Shown: positions 1-7,995, counted from the stretch's first letter. The stretch is DNA of 64,000 bases from Immundisolibacter cernigliae (GCF_001697225.1 NZ_CP014671.1:62001-126000), one strand, 5' to 3'. A program made the numbers and translations. The notes: a model not told the origin generated them from the letters alone.

Positions 1-1
1 C

Positions 2-133
2 TTCGACGCCGTCAGCGGCAAGTGCGTGACGCACGCGGTGCGCAATGCGCTGCATGCCTACCCGTTGCGCATCGAGGGCGACGCGATCCAGGTCGACGTC
101 GGCCCCGTCAAGCCGCTGCGCCAGCCGGCCTGA
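2..133 (+). CDS. Rieske-type [2Fe-2S] ferredoxin, C-terminal end only
   Basis: The window opens inside this gene; only the last 43 codons are visible. The tail reads FDAVSGKC, then a YPLRIEGDAIQVDV segment, which matches the end of Rieske ferredoxins and NirD-like proteins (a beta hairpin after the second cluster-binding loop, then a 'YPVRVEGD' strand). The cluster ligands lie upstream of the window, so iron-sulfur binding is inferred and not seen. It ends 5 bp before the next gene and so is probably in one operon with it. The complete Rieske ferredoxin at 2643-2972 has a similar C-terminal strand, so two such proteins flank this region. Confidence 0.6.
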   Translation, partial: FDAVSGKCVTHAVRNALHAYPLRIEGDAIQVDVGPVKPLRQPA

Positions 134-138
134 CGCCG

Positions 139-984
139 ATGCCGATGCCCGCCGATCTCGTGCAGACCGAGCCGGGGCTGGCGGTGCTGCGCATGGCCGC
201 GCTGCTGGCCGAGGACGACGGCGCGCTCGATGAGGAACTGCTGGACGCCATGGCCGGCCACACCCTGCGCGGCGCGCTGCGGGTCACGCCGGGTCCGGCC
301 ATGTGGCCGGAGCTGCAACGCGGTCTCATGGCGTGCGGGCCCTCGCGCATGCTGGCGGCGCTGCGCCTGTCGGGCGCGCTCGGCGCGGTGCTGCCCGAGC
401 TCGCGGCACTGTTCGGCGTGCCGCAGCTCGGCGCCGACCAGCGCAGCGTCGACATCGGTCTGCACACCCTGAACGCGCTGGCCGAGGCCGCGCGCTGTGA
501 CGCGCCGTTGCCCGTGCGCTTTGCGCTGCTGGTGATGAACGTCGGCAAGTCCGACTCGCCGCCCGAGCATCTGCCGATTCACTACCGCCACATCGAGCGC
601 GGCGGGCCACGCATCGAGGCCATCTGCGCGCGTCTTGGCGTGCCGGCAGCCTGTCGCGAGCTGGCGCTGCTGGCGCTCGCCGAATGCGAGCGCGTGCATC
701 GCGTGTCGGAGGTGCGCGCGGGTCCGGTGGCGGCCATGCTGGCGCGCCTGGGCGCGTTCGATCGGCCGCAGCGTTTCGAGGCGCTGCTGCAGGTGTGTGC
801 CTGCGACTACCGCGCCCACGGCGAAGGCTTCGGCCCGGTCTATCCGAAGGCCGAGCTGCTGCACGCGGCGCTGCGCGCCTGCCGGGACGTGGCGGGCGAT
901 GCCGATGACATCGAGCTGGCGCGGGCGCAGGCGATTGCGGCGGCGCTGGGTTCGCAGCGCTGGTCGGCCGACGGCAATGTGTGA
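139..984 (+). CDS. CCA-enzyme-like HD-region protein lacking the nucleotidyltransferase domain
   Basis: A protein of 281 residues. It resembles the C-terminal two thirds of bacterial tRNA nucleotidyltransferase (Cca): the 'ALRLSGALGAVLPELAALFGVPQ' region, an IGLHTL segment, and the helix after the HD site. The N-terminal nucleotidyltransferase head with its GxD active site is absent. Where Cca has its HDxGK phosphohydrolase motif this protein has MNVGKSD, so the metal-binding His-Asp pair is lost. I infer a repurposed RNA-binding or regulatory protein and not a CCA-adding enzyme. The ATG at 139 is chosen because it follows the upstream stop by 5 bp; longer frames read into the ferredoxin gene. 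A GST gene follows 21 bp downstream. The function is unknown. Its position opposite a nif operon suggests, but does not show, a nitrogen-fixation link. Confidence 0.7.
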   Translation: MPMPADLVQTEPGLAVLRMAALLAEDDGALDEELLDAMAGHTLRGALRVTPGPAMWPELQRGLMACGPSRMLAALRLSGALGAVLPELAALFGVPQLGADQRSVDIGLHTLNALAEAARCDAPLPVRFALLVMNVGKSDSPPEHLPIHYRHIERGGPRIEAICARLGVPAACRELALLALAECERVHRVSEVRAGPVAAMLARLGAFDRPQRFEALLQVCACDYRAHGEGFGPVYPKAELLHAALRACRDVAGDADDIELARAQAIAAALGSQRWSADGNV

Positions 985-1005
985 TCCCGCGCCCGGAGCC
1001 CGACC

Positions 1006-1638
1006 ATGGCCATGAAGTTCTACATGACGCCCGGTTCCTGTTCGACCGGCATCCACATCCTGCTGGAAACGCTGGAGCTGCCGTTCGAGGCCTGGGTTCT
1101 GAACCTGCCGGCCGGCGATCACCTGAAACCGGAGTACCTGGCCATCAACCCGCGCGGCACCATCCCGACGCTGGTGCCGGACGACGGCCCGGCGCTGACC
1201 GACTTTCGCGCGATCGCGCTGTGGCTCGCCGAGCGTTATCCGCGCGCCAGGCTGCTGCCGGATGATCCGGCGCTCGCGGCGCGCGCCGTGGAGCTGCTCG
1301 ACTTCGCGCTCGGCCAGCTGCACGGCGAGGGCTTCAGGCGCATCTTCACCGCCGAGCGCTACCTCGCCGAGCCGGGTGCGCGGGCGCGGGACGACGTGAC
1401 GGCGCACGGCCGGCAGATCGTCACGCAGGCCTTCGAGGCCCTCGACACGCACCTGCCGGCCGCCGGTTACGCGGTCGGCGAGCACTTCACCATCGCCGAC
1501 GCCGCGCTGTTCTACAACGAATTCTGGGCCGACAAGACGGACATCCCGCTGCCGCCGCGCGTGGCGGCGCACTACCGGCGCCTGCGTGCGCTGCCGGTGG
1601 TGCGCCAGGTGCTGGCCGAGGAGGGGTATCGTTCCTGA
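1006..1638 (+). CDS. Glutathione S-transferase family protein
   Basis: 210 residues, the usual GST size. The N-terminal thioredoxin-like half has a MTPGSCSTGIHI start and the cis-Pro glutathione-binding turn (GTIPTLV) followed by the acidic 'LTDFRAIALWLAERYP' helix. The C-terminal all-helical domain contains FTIADAALFYNEF, the conserved N-capping region. The Ser/Cys cluster near residue 10 is the likely thiol-activating site. It lies 21 bp after the CCA-like gene and shares its strand. Azotobacter-type nif clusters are known to contain GST genes, so a role in redox protection of nitrogenase assembly is possible here; the substrate cannot be read from the sequence. A second, distinct GST is at 62895-63506. 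Confidence 0.85.
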   Translation: MAMKFYMTPGSCSTGIHILLETLELPFEAWVLNLPAGDHLKPEYLAINPRGTIPTLVPDDGPALTDFRAIALWLAERYPRARLLPDDPALAARAVELLDFALGQLHGEGFRRIFTAERYLAEPGARARDDVTAHGRQIVTQAFEALDTHLPAAGYAVGEHFTIADAALFYNEFWADKTDIPLPPRVAAHYRRLRALPVVRQVLAEEGYRS

Positions 1639-1712
1639 CACGCTTGCGGTCCAGCCAAGGCTCAGTGCCGTTGCGGGGGCCGTCCTGCGCCACGCTCCAA
1701 GGGGTCTTGCCC

Positions 1713-2015
1713 ATGTTCATCGCCATGAACCGTTTTCGCATCGCCGCCGGCCGCGAGGCCGAATTCATCGAGGTCTGGCGCACGCGCGACAGCCGTCTGG
1801 CCGAGGTGCCCGGTTTCCAGCGCTTCAACCTGCTGCAGGGGCCAGGCGACGGCCAGGCCACGGTGTTCATTTCGCACTCCACCTGGGACAGCGCCGCCGC
1901 CTTCGAGGCCTGGACGCGCTCGGAGGCGTTTCGTGCCGCCCACGCCGGCGCCGGCCAGAACAGGGATCTCTACCTCGGACCGCTCCAGTTCGAGGGCTTC
2001 GAAGCGGTGCTCTGA
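1713..2015 (+). CDS. Antibiotic-biosynthesis-monooxygenase (ABM) domain protein, HmoA/IsdG-like
   Basis: 100 residues forming one ferredoxin-like ABM fold. The start MFIAMNRFRIAAGREAEF, the VPGFQRFNLL core and the 'TWDSAAAFEAWTRSEAF' helix are typical of HmoA/IsdG-type small monooxygenases. Many such proteins bind haem; others are quinol monooxygenases, so the substrate is uncertain. The ATG at 1713 is preferred over an upstream frame because it follows an AAGGGG ribosome-binding site at the right distance and begins exactly where family members begin. It is the last gene of the plus-strand run and converges with the long minus-strand nif accessory operon. Confidence 0.75.
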   Translation: MFIAMNRFRIAAGREAEFIEVWRTRDSRLAEVPGFQRFNLLQGPGDGQATVFISHSTWDSAAAFEAWTRSEAFRAAHAGAGQNRDLYLGPLQFEGFEAVL

Positions 2016-2017
2016 CG

Positions 2018-2039
2018 CCGCCCGGACCGCGGCGGTTTT
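2018..2039. terminator. Possible terminator between convergent operons
   Basis: CCGCC at 2018-2022 pairs with GGCGG at 2031-2035 and is followed by TTTT on the plus strand. The stem is only five base pairs with an eight-base loop, so this is a weak call supported mainly by its place between two converging transcription units. Confidence 0.35.
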
Positions 2040-2064
2040 GTCGGGGAAGGCGCAGCGGCTTTCG

Positions 2065-2304
2065 CTACAGCGGCACCCCGAAATACTCGTCCTCGGCGCC
2101 GCCGCAGGCCTCGTGCAGGGCCAGGGCGTCGCGCCACTTGGCCAGTTCCCCGGCCTCCGCCGGGCGGTGGGAAATGGCCCCGTCCGGCCTTTTGCCGAGC
2201 AGGAACGGCCTGGCGTTGCGCAGGAAGCGATTCAGTGCCTTGGCGTCGTTCGGCCGCACGACACAGCGCGGCGCATCGTCGACCAGAATGGTGGTTGGCA
2301 ACAT
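2065..2304 (-). CDS. Small protein of unknown function, last gene of the nif accessory run
   Basis: 79 residues from the ATG at 2304. I do not recognise the family. It opens with a short hydrophobic strand (MLPTTILVDDAPR), continues with a basic helix (LNRFLRNARPFLLGKR) and ends with an acidic EDEYFGVPL tail. There are two cysteines but no metal-site spacing. It lies 29 bp downstream of another small unknown gene on the same strand, and there is no terminator between them. It is probably the end of the operon that starts at nifV. A role in nitrogen fixation is inferred from position only. Confidence 0.5.
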   Translation of the reverse strand: MLPTTILVDDAPRCVVRPNDAKALNRFLRNARPFLLGKRPDGAISHRPAEAGELAKWRDALALHEACGGAEDEYFGVPL

Positions 2305-2333
2305 GATCCGATTCCCGCGGCTTTGAGCGAGGC

Positions 2334-2579
2334 TCAGAATCCGTCTTGCCGGCTGCCCCACGGATGCGAGCCGGTGACCAGCGATGCCTTGATGCCGGCC
2401 TTTTCGATGTCGGCCAGGCTCAGGTAATACGTACCCTCATGCACCAGGGTGCCGCTTTTCGTGGTGACGGCAACGTAGCGGGCGCCGGTATCGATTTCGC
2501 AGCAATATCCACCTCCGGGATCATCCGTGCGGCGGGCATTGCCGTCCCAATCAATGAAGAATCCTTCGGCAATCGACAT
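2334..2579 (-). CDS. Small protein of unknown function in nif accessory operon
   Basis: 81 residues (MSIAEGFFIDWDGNARR...). It looks like a compact beta-rich protein: a GGGYCCEIDTG turn with adjacent cysteines, then alternating strands (YVAVTTKSG, VHEGTYYLSLADIEKAG). An AGGAG-like ribosome site precedes the ATG. It sits 63 bp after the Rieske ferredoxin gene and 29 bp before the last small gene. The family is not recognised and no catalytic motif is visible. The call rests on coding character, a good ribosome site and the operon context. Confidence 0.55.
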   Translation of the reverse strand: MSIAEGFFIDWDGNARRTDDPGGGYCCEIDTGARYVAVTTKSGTLVHEGTYYLSLADIEKAGIKASLVTGSHPWGSRQDGF

Positions 2580-2642
2580 GAGGAGTCTCCTGAAAACCGA
2601 CCTGGTCGAGTGGCTTGATGGGCCCGGGAATCGCTGATTGAT

Positions 2643-2972
2643 TCAAGCGGCCCGGTTGGGAACCACGCCGCTGACGTCGACGTGGACTTCTCCGTCTCGT
2701 ATCTGGACCGGATATTCGGCAAGCTTGCAGGGTTTTCCCCGGACACACTGGCCGGTGGCGCCGTCGAATTCCCAGTCATGATGCCGGCAGGCGAGAATGC
2801 TGCCATCGAATCTGGCGTCGGCGAGCGGTTCGTTCGCATGTGGGCACATACCCTGCAAGGCGACGAGTTGACCGCCCCGCGGCCAGACCAGCAGCACCAG
2901 GGTGCGGTTGACGGCGGCTACATCGTATTTTCCTTCACTCAATTCGCTCAAATCGCACGCTTTGGTGAACAT
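2643..2972 (-). CDS. Rieske [2Fe-2S] ferredoxin, aromatic-monooxygenase (TmoC) type
   Basis: 109 residues with both Rieske loops intact: CPHANEPL (Cys-x-His) and CRHHDWEFD (Cys-x-x-His), about 17 residues apart. The end VSGVVPNRAA closely resembles toluene-4-monooxygenase ferredoxin TmoC, which ends in a KGILPNKA-type tail. It is a soluble one-electron carrier. No monooxygenase subunits are present, so the partner here is not a TmoA-type oxygenase encoded nearby; the operon context suggests an electron donor for nitrogen fixation. The ATG at 2972 is chosen over one 15 bp upstream because it follows CAGGAG at five to six bases. The 123-bp gap upstream holds a short CCAGG/CCTGG inverted repeat (3039-3057) but no clear promoter. 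Confidence 0.85.
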   Translation of the reverse strand: MFTKACDLSELSEGKYDVAAVNRTLVLLVWPRGGQLVALQGMCPHANEPLADARFDGSILACRHHDWEFDGATGQCVRGKPCKLAEYPVQIRDGEVHVDVSGVVPNRAA

Positions 2973-3095
2973 GACGAGCTCCTGCAAGGCATCGTTGTGG
3001 AGTATTGGCCATCAATTTAAAAAGTCAGTTGCGTGATTCCAGGCAATGGGCACCTGGCTTTGGATAAAAGTCGCCGGTTGTGCTCGGCCCGGCGG

Positions 3096-3380
3096 TCATT
3101 TCAGGAACCGGGCATCGAACTCAATGATCTTTTCCGGCGTATTCAGACCTCGTTGCAAGGGCCATTTGTGCTGGAAAAAGAACGCGGTTACCTCACGCGT
3201 CACTTCCTTGCCGCGGACATACCAGATCTGGGCCCCGTCGGGGGAGAGCACGGCCGGCCCGTCGCCCCGGTGCACCTGGCCATCTTCGAGCCACAATTGG
3301 GTATCGACGTACAGGTAACGGCCGGCCTTGCGCGACAGGGTGTCCTGGTTGCGATCTTCCACGGTGATCATTTCGGCCAT
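3096..3380 (-). CDS. Small protein of unknown function in nif accessory operon
   Basis: 94 residues. The start MAEMITVEDRNQDTLSR is followed by a repeat-like strand pair (VHRGDGPAVLSPDGAQIWYVRG) that resembles the 'G-x-x-H-R-x-x-G-P-A' repeats of MORN-like or phage-tail beta proteins. An amphipathic helix and an EKIIEFDARFLK tail follow. I do not recognise a named family. It starts 50 bp after the Cys-rich gene. Reading frames that extend further upstream run antisense or out of frame through neighbours and are rejected. Function unknown. Confidence 0.55.
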   Translation of the reverse strand: MAEMITVEDRNQDTLSRKAGRYLYVDTQLWLEDGQVHRGDGPAVLSPDGAQIWYVRGKEVTREVTAFFFQHKWPLQRGLNTPEKIIEFDARFLK

Positions 3381-3430
3381 GGGGTTTCCCTGCGCGATCG
3401 AGCGGCCTGCGGCGTGTCGAAAGCGGACGA

Positions 3431-3646
3431 TCAGCCAGCCGGCTGCATGGCGTGCGCGCCGCACTTCAGGCACTGGTCGAGCACGTCGAAGGCCTGTTCG
3501 CTGCACAGGCCCGGCCGGTTCTGCTTGCAGCCGCGGGCGCCGCACTGGCCGCAGACATGGACGGTGCCGTTGCATTGCTGCCCGGCCTTGCGGGTGCCGG
3601 TGCATAGCGCGAGGTCGGCTTTCAGGTGGTCGTAGGCGATGGCCAT
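3431..3646 (-). CDS. Cysteine-rich small protein, probable metal-binding
   Basis: 71 residues with nine cysteines in pairs: LCTGTRKAGQQC, CGQCGARGC, LCSEQ and CLKCGAH. The CxxC spacing (CGQC, CLKC) is that of zinc knuckles or small iron-sulfur proteins. There is no signal peptide. The gene is 23 bp downstream of a DUF364 (putative heavy-metal-chelation) gene and in the same operon as NifV, NifW and FixABCX, so handling a metal or cluster for nitrogenase is a reasonable inference. No specific family is recognised. Confidence 0.6.
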   Translation of the reverse strand: MAIAYDHLKADLALCTGTRKAGQQCNGTVHVCGQCGARGCKQNRPGLCSEQAFDVLDQCLKCGAHAMQPAG

Positions 3647-3669
3647 CGGGTTTGCTCCAGGGTGGGGAT

Positions 3670-4488
3670 TCAGGTGGCGGCGTGCAGGGCCGCCAGGCGG
3701 TAGCGCACACCGCCTTCGAACAGGCGCGTGCCGCCACCCTCGGCGACGGTGCGGCGCAGTTGCGCGCTGTCCGTGACGTCCACGCCGGCTAGGTAGTCGA
3801 TACCGAAGTCCGCGAAATCGGCCAGCCAGGGCGTGCCTGGCCCCATCAGCACGGTGGTGGCGCGGCGCGACAGTTCGGCCAGGCGGGGAAAGGTCTTGTT
3901 GGCCAGACTGCTGGCGGTCAGGAATACCCAGTCGGCCTGCGGCAGCAGGTATTCGCAGGCCGGGTCGGGCAGGTCGCCTTCGGTCTGCTGGCGCTCCAGC
4001 ACGGTCAGGTCCAGTGCGCCCGCGTAGGCATCGAGGCCTGGGTAGCGGCCGATCACCACCACCCGCCGGCCTTTCAGCTGCGGGGCAAAGTGCTCGAAAA
4101 CGGCGAGGTTGCCGCCACCGGCCAGCGGCGTCGAATTCGCCAACAGCGGGTTGTCCGGCGTGTTCAGGGCGGCGTTGACGGCAGCCAGACCGATGCTTGC
4201 CTCGTGCGGGTTCCAGGCCGGCAGCCAGCTGGCCAGTTCCGCCAGGGGCCGGCCAGCCAGCGTGCCGGGCCACGGCAGGGTACGCGGCGCGCTGGCGGGC
4301 GTCATGGCAAGGCCGCAGGCGCGCTCGCCGCGGCACAGGGTCCAGATCAGGCCAAGCGTTATCTCGTGCACCGAGCCGACGTCCGCCACGCGGTTCAGCA
4401 GGCGCTCGTAGACGGACCATGGGTCCGGGCGGTCCGGGTGGGGGAGGGCGGTTTTCCACCCGACGCAGACGCCGGACTCAGGCCGCAT
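3670..4488 (-). CDS. DUF364/DUF4213-type putative heavy-metal-chelation protein
   Basis: 272 residues. The N-terminal DUF4213-like half contains the EITLGLIWTLC segment and WNPHEASIGLAAVNAALN, a hallmark of this family. The C-terminal Rossmann-like half has VVVIGRYPG, 'GDLPDPACEYLLPQADWV', the TASSLANKTFPRLAELS segment and VLMGPGTPW. Known members bind metal or flavin-like ligands, but the biochemical function is unsettled. The start at 4488 overlaps the upstream gene by 11 bp, as expected for translational coupling. DUF364 genes occur next to molybdenum-enzyme and nif genes in some bacteria, so a link to nitrogenase metal supply is plausible but unproven. Confidence 0.75.
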   Translation of the reverse strand: MRPESGVCVGWKTALPHPDRPDPWSVYERLLNRVADVGSVHEITLGLIWTLCRGERACGLAMTPASAPRTLPWPGTLAGRPLAELASWLPAWNPHEASIGLAAVNAALNTPDNPLLANSTPLAGGGNLAVFEHFAPQLKGRRVVVIGRYPGLDAYAGALDLTVLERQQTEGDLPDPACEYLLPQADWVFLTASSLANKTFPRLAELSRRATTVLMGPGTPWLADFADFGIDYLAGVDVTDSAQLRRTVAEGGGTRLFEGGVRYRLAALHAAT

Positions 4489-4966
4489 CGCTGATGGCTC
4501 CCCGGTACAGGGCGCGGATGACCTCGGCGCCGACCTGATCGGCCGGATCGATCCGCTGCAGTGTGTCCAGCAGGGCGAGGCAGTCCTGCACGGCGCCGCG
4601 GCGCAGACGCAGATACGCCAGCGCCTTGAGGCTGAACAGGTAGAAATGCGCCGCGCCGCGCACGTCGGACCAGTCGGCCGTGACCGGGCCGAGGCTGCGC
4701 CAGTCGGCGTCGAAGCCCGCCTGGCGGGCGGCCTCGGCCAGCGCCGTGCAGGCGGCCGCCTCGGCCAGTGCGTACTGGCCATGGCTGCTGTGGAATTTGT
4801 AGCGGGCGTAATGCAGCGCCAGGCAGTCCGGCGCCAGGGCCAGCGCCTCGCCGAGCAGGGCGGTTGCGGCGGCCGGATCGTGCCAGGCGGCGCGTGCCCG
4901 CTCCAGCAGCGCAGCCGCCGCGACCGGTTGCGGCGCGTCGAGGCCAATTGTGGCCGTCAGCTCCAT
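4478..4966 (-). CDS. TPR-like helical protein in nif accessory operon
   Basis: 162 residues, alanine/leucine-rich and almost entirely helical. Recurrent 34-residue-like units are visible, such as ALLGEALALAPDCLALHYAR and 'CLALLDTLQRIDPADQVGAE', with the small-large-aromatic pattern of tetratricopeptide repeats. There is no signal peptide or membrane segment. It overlaps the ferredoxin gene upstream by 10 bp and the DUF364 gene downstream by 11 bp, so the three are translationally coupled. Such proteins usually act as scaffolds; here it may bring the neighbouring ferredoxin and DUF364 protein together, an inference from coupling only. Confidence 0.65.
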   Translation of the reverse strand: MELTATIGLDAPQPVAAAALLERARAAWHDPAAATALLGEALALAPDCLALHYARYKFHSSHGQYALAEAAACTALAEAARQAGFDADWRSLGPVTADWSDVRGAAHFYLFSLKALAYLRLRRGAVQDCLALLDTLQRIDPADQVGAEVIRALYRGAISDAA

Positions 4967-5280
4967 ACCGTGGCCGGCGCCAACAGCCGCGTAACCGGTT
5001 CGCCACCGGTCAGGTGGTCCAGGATGCTGGGCACGTCGCCGCGGCTCACGCCGACGTAAAGCACGCCCTGCGGATACACCAGGACGCTGGGCCCGTCGCC
5101 GCAGGGTCCAAGACAGCCGCAGGAGGTCAGCGCCACCCGCTCGGCCAGTCCGGCCTGCTGCAGCCCCAGTCCCAGCGCCTGCAGCAGGTCGCCGCTGCCG
5201 CTTTGGCCGCAGGAGCCGCGCGGGTGCCCGGCCGGGCGGGTCTGGACACAGACGAAGACGTGCTGTTCCGGTCTTGGCAT
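4957..5280 (-). CDS. Thioredoxin-fold (2Fe-2S) ferredoxin
   Basis: 107 residues of the thioredoxin-like [2Fe-2S] ferredoxin family (Shethna I, FdI of Azotobacter, NuoE-like). Ligands are visible as CVQTRPAGHPRGSC near residues 11-24 and SCGCLGPCGDGPSV around residue 58. The PSVLVYPQGVLYVGVS strand and an acidic C-terminal helix are typical. Homologues are common in nif clusters of proteobacteria as an electron carrier or protective protein. It lies 5 bp after fixX and overlaps the TPR-like gene, so it is expressed with the FixABCX electron-transfer complex. Confidence 0.85.
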   Translation of the reverse strand: MPRPEQHVFVCVQTRPAGHPRGSCGQSGSGDLLQALGLGLQQAGLAERVALTSCGCLGPCGDGPSVLVYPQGVLYVGVSRGDVPSILDHLTGGEPVTRLLAPATVWS

Positions 5281-5285
5281 GGCGG

Positions 5286-5573
5286 TCAGCCGAACTTGAA
5301 CAGAATGCCGTAGCCGCCGCGCGGGTACTCCCACGCGACGTTGCGGTGATCGGTGCAGATCACCCGGCAGGTGCCGCATTCCAGGCAGCCGTCGGTGATC
5401 AGCGTGACGCGACCGTCACCCTCGCGGGTGTAGCAGGCCGCCGGGCAGCAGACGGTGCATTGTTTGGTTGGGCAGTCGTGCTGGCAGACCGATGCGTCGA
5501 CGATGGAGATGTGCGGCCGTCCGGCGTCGACCCGATACCGGTTCTGGAACAGTTTTTCCTCGACCTTGATCAT
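5286..5573 (-). CDS. fixX: Ferredoxin-like protein FixX
   Basis: 95 residues, starting [16 protein letters not shown] as FixX proteins do. Two iron-sulfur motifs are visible: a modified [14 protein letters not shown] and a complete [11 protein letters not shown], with the [14 protein letters not shown] tail diagnostic of FixX/ETF-QO small subunits. It carries electrons between FixC and quinone in the FixABCX complex. The ATG at 5573 overlaps the fixC stop (ATGA), showing translational coupling; an in-frame ATG five codons upstream is less likely because FixX members begin at MIKVEEK. Confidence 0.93.
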   Translation of the reverse strand: MIKVEEKLFQNRYRVDAGRPHISIVDASVCQHDCPTKQCTVCCPAACYTREGDGRVTLITDGCLECGTCRVICTDHRNVAWEYPRGGYGILFKFG

Positions 5574-6865
5574 TCGAAGGCCCTCCACAGCTTGAAGGCA
5601 TCGCCCACCAGACCCAGCGGCGAGCGGCGCGTGACGAAGTTCTTGCGCACCTGTTTTTCCTTCGTTTTCTTGTCGACGCCGTCGACGGTGAGCAGGGTGT
5701 GGGCGGCGCCGTTGAGCAGGTCCGGGTAGTCGGTGAAGAACTGGTGGTTGCGGTCGAACACCTGCGGCAGGCGCTGGTATTTCTTCAGGTCCTTGAGCAC
5801 GAAGCTGTCTTCCAGGCGCGCACGGTAGGCGGCCAGGTTGCGCGCCGTCATGGGCTTGCCGGCGGCGGCCAGTTCGAGCGCGGTCTCGGCCGCCAGGCGG
5901 CCGGAGGTCATGGCCAGATTCGAGCCCTCGCGGTGCACGCTGTTGACCAGCATGGCGGCATCGCCAACCATCAGCCAGCCGTGCCCGCAGACCTGCGGCA
6001 CCGCCTTGTAGCCGCCCTCCGGGATCAGGTGGGCGCAGTACTCCTTCATCTCGCCGCCTTCGAGCAGCGGCGCGATGGCAGGGTGTTTCTTCATGTCCTC
6101 GAGCATCTGATAGGGCGGCACGCCGTTCGCCTTGAAGTCCGACAGCAGGCAGCCGACGCCGATGGTCAGCGACTCGCGGTTGGTGTACAGAAAACCGGTG
6201 CCGACCATGCCCTGCGTGATCTTGCCGGCCATCTCGATCACCACGCCCTGCTCGGGCTGCACGTTGAAGCGACTCTCGATGGTCGGTTCCGGCAGGAAGT
6301 GGATCTCCTTGACCGCCAATGCCACGTCGCGTGGCTTCAGCTCCGGGTGAAAGCCGGCCTTGTTGGCTAGCAGGGAGTTCACGCCGTCACCCAGGATCAC
6401 CAGGTCGGCGTACACCGTGCCGCCGCGGTCGGTGTGCACGCCGGCGACCCGGTCACCGTCCATCATCAGGCCGGTGACGGTGGTCTCGCACAGCAGCAGG
6501 GCGCCGGCTTCCTGCACCTTTTGCGAGAACCATTTGTCGAACTGGGCGCGGATGATGGTGTAGCGGTTGTAGGGCGGCTTGTCGAAGGCCGCCGAGCGGT
6601 AGGTGCTGCCGACGTAGGCATCGTCGGACAGCACCCACATGCGCTGCTCGATGATGTGCCGCTCCAGCGGCGCATCGTCGCGAAAGTCGGGAATGATCCG
6701 TTCCAGCGCGTCGGCGTAGAGGATGGCGCCCTGCACGTTCTTGGAGCCCGGCGACTCGCCGCGCTCGATCTGCAGCACTTTCAATCCGCCCTTGGCCAGC
6801 GTGTAGGCGGCGGCGTTGCCGGCCGGACCGGCGCCGACCACGATGACGTCGAATTTCTCGCTCAT
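5570..6865 (-). CDS. fixC: Electron-transfer flavoprotein-quinone oxidoreductase FixC
   Basis: 431 residues. The N-terminal FAD-binding beta-alpha-beta unit is [19 protein letters not shown] (about residues 9-27), followed by [15 protein letters not shown]. The ETF-QO features [19 protein letters not shown] (second FAD site) and the [16 protein letters not shown] region are present. With FixA, FixB and FixX it forms the membrane-associated bifurcating complex that oxidises NADH and splits electrons between quinone and ferredoxin/flavodoxin; FixC carries the quinone branch. It starts 15 bp after fixB. The length matches the family. Confidence 0.95.
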   Translation of the reverse strand: MSEKFDVIVVGAGPAGNAAAYTLAKGGLKVLQIERGESPGSKNVQGAILYADALERIIPDFRDDAPLERHIIEQRMWVLSDDAYVGSTYRSAAFDKPPYNRYTIIRAQFDKWFSQKVQEAGALLLCETTVTGLMMDGDRVAGVHTDRGGTVYADLVILGDGVNSLLANKAGFHPELKPRDVALAVKEIHFLPEPTIESRFNVQPEQGVVIEMAGKITQGMVGTGFLYTNRESLTIGVGCLLSDFKANGVPPYQMLEDMKKHPAIAPLLEGGEMKEYCAHLIPEGGYKAVPQVCGHGWLMVGDAAMLVNSVHREGSNLAMTSGRLAAETALELAAAGKPMTARNLAAYRARLEDSFVLKDLKKYQRLPQVFDRNHQFFTDYPDLLNGAAHTLLTVDGVDKKTKEKQVRKNFVTRRSPLGLVGDAFKLWRAFE

Positions 6866-6880
6866 GACGATCTCCTCGGG

Positions 6881-7978
6881 TCAGCCCGCCTTGCGGGCGG
6901 TGGCCAGGTGCTGGCGAAACGCCTCGGTCAGCGCCGGCAATATCTGCATGGCGTTGCCGACGATGCCGTAGGTGGCAAAGTCGAAGATCGGCGCCGCCGG
7001 GTCTTCGTTGATGGCGATGATGACGTCCGAGGCTTCCATGCCGACCCGGTGCTGGATGGCGCCGGAAATGCCGGCGGCGATGTACAGCTTCGGCCGCACC
7101 GTCTTGCCGGTCTGGCCGACCTGGCGGTCGGCACTGACCCAGCCGGCCTGCGTCACCGGCCGCGAGGCGCCGACCTCGGCGCCCAGCACCTTGGCCAGAT
7201 CCCAGATCAACTGGAAGTTCTCGGGACGCTTCAGGCCCCGCCCGCCGGACACGATGATGTCGGCGTAGGCCAGCTGCGCCTGGTCGCGGTTCTGGTCGGG
7301 GATGAACTCCAGCACCTTGGTGACGATGTCGGTCTCGACGAGGCCCAGCGGGTGCTCGACGATGCGCCCGCTGCGGCCGGTGTCGGGCTCCGGCAAGCTC
7401 ATCACCCGCGGCCGCACGGTGGCCATCTGCGGCCGGTAGTTCAGGGTCTGGATGGTGCACAGCAGGCTGCCGCCGAAGGTGGGTCGGGTGGCGGCCAGGC
7501 TGCGGTTTTCCGGATCGATGTTCAGCTCCGTGCAGTCGGCGGTAAGACCCGTCTGCAACGTGGTGGCCACCGATCCGGCCAGGTCCCGGCCCAGCGTGGT
7601 GGCCCCCAGCAGCAGGATTTCCGGCTGGAAGACATTGACCAGATCGGTCAGGCCGCGCGTGTAGGGTTCGTTGCGGTACTCGGCCAGGATCGGGTCCTCG
7701 ACCAGGTAGCAAAGATCGGCGCCGTAGTGGAAGGCCTGCGCACAAAAGCGGCGCGTCGCCTCACCCGGCGCGCCCATTACCACGCCGGCCAGTTCCACAC
7801 CGAGCGCGTCGGCCAGCTTGCGGCCCTCGCCCAGCAGCTCGAAGGACACCTGATGCGCGGCGCCGCGCTCGTGCTCGATGAATACCCACACGCCCTTGTA
7901 GGCGGCCAGGCGCGGGTCGAGTTCGACCTTGCGTCGGCCAGTCGGCCGGGCGGGCGGGGAGGGGGCTTGTTCACTCAT
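6881..7978 (-). CDS. fixB: Electron-transfer flavoprotein alpha subunit FixB
   Basis: 365 residues from the ATG at 7978, which has a GGAGAA ribosome site about eight bases upstream. A GTG at 7999 overlapping the fixA stop is an alternative and would add seven residues. The N-terminal half holds the [11 protein letters not shown] strand. The C-terminal FAD domain shows [45 protein letters not shown] and [12 protein letters not shown], the canonical ETF-alpha FAD signature. It pairs with FixA to bind the flavins used in electron bifurcation for nitrogenase. Confidence 0.95.
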   Translation of the reverse strand: MSEQAPSPPARPTGRRKVELDPRLAAYKGVWVFIEHERGAAHQVSFELLGEGRKLADALGVELAGVVMGAPGEATRRFCAQAFHYGADLCYLVEDPILAEYRNEPYTRGLTDLVNVFQPEILLLGATTLGRDLAGSVATTLQTGLTADCTELNIDPENRSLAATRPTFGGSLLCTIQTLNYRPQMATVRPRVMSLPEPDTGRSGRIVEHPLGLVETDIVTKVLEFIPDQNRDQAQLAYADIIVSGGRGLKRPENFQLIWDLAKVLGAEVGASRPVTQAGWVSADRQVGQTGKTVRPKLYIAAGISGAIQHRVGMEASDVIIAINEDPAAPIFDFATYGIVGNAMQILPALTEAFRQHLATARKAG

Positions 7979-7995
7979 GGGTCGGTTCTCCGTGC

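Noticed and set aside
58-1641. 527-codon minus-strand frame at the left edge
   Set aside because: Antisense to the CCA-like and GST genes, both of which match families.
3039-3057. CCAGG/CCTGG inverted repeat upstream of the Rieske gene as a terminator or operator
   Set aside because: Only five base pairs with a nine-base loop and no U tract; too weak to call.
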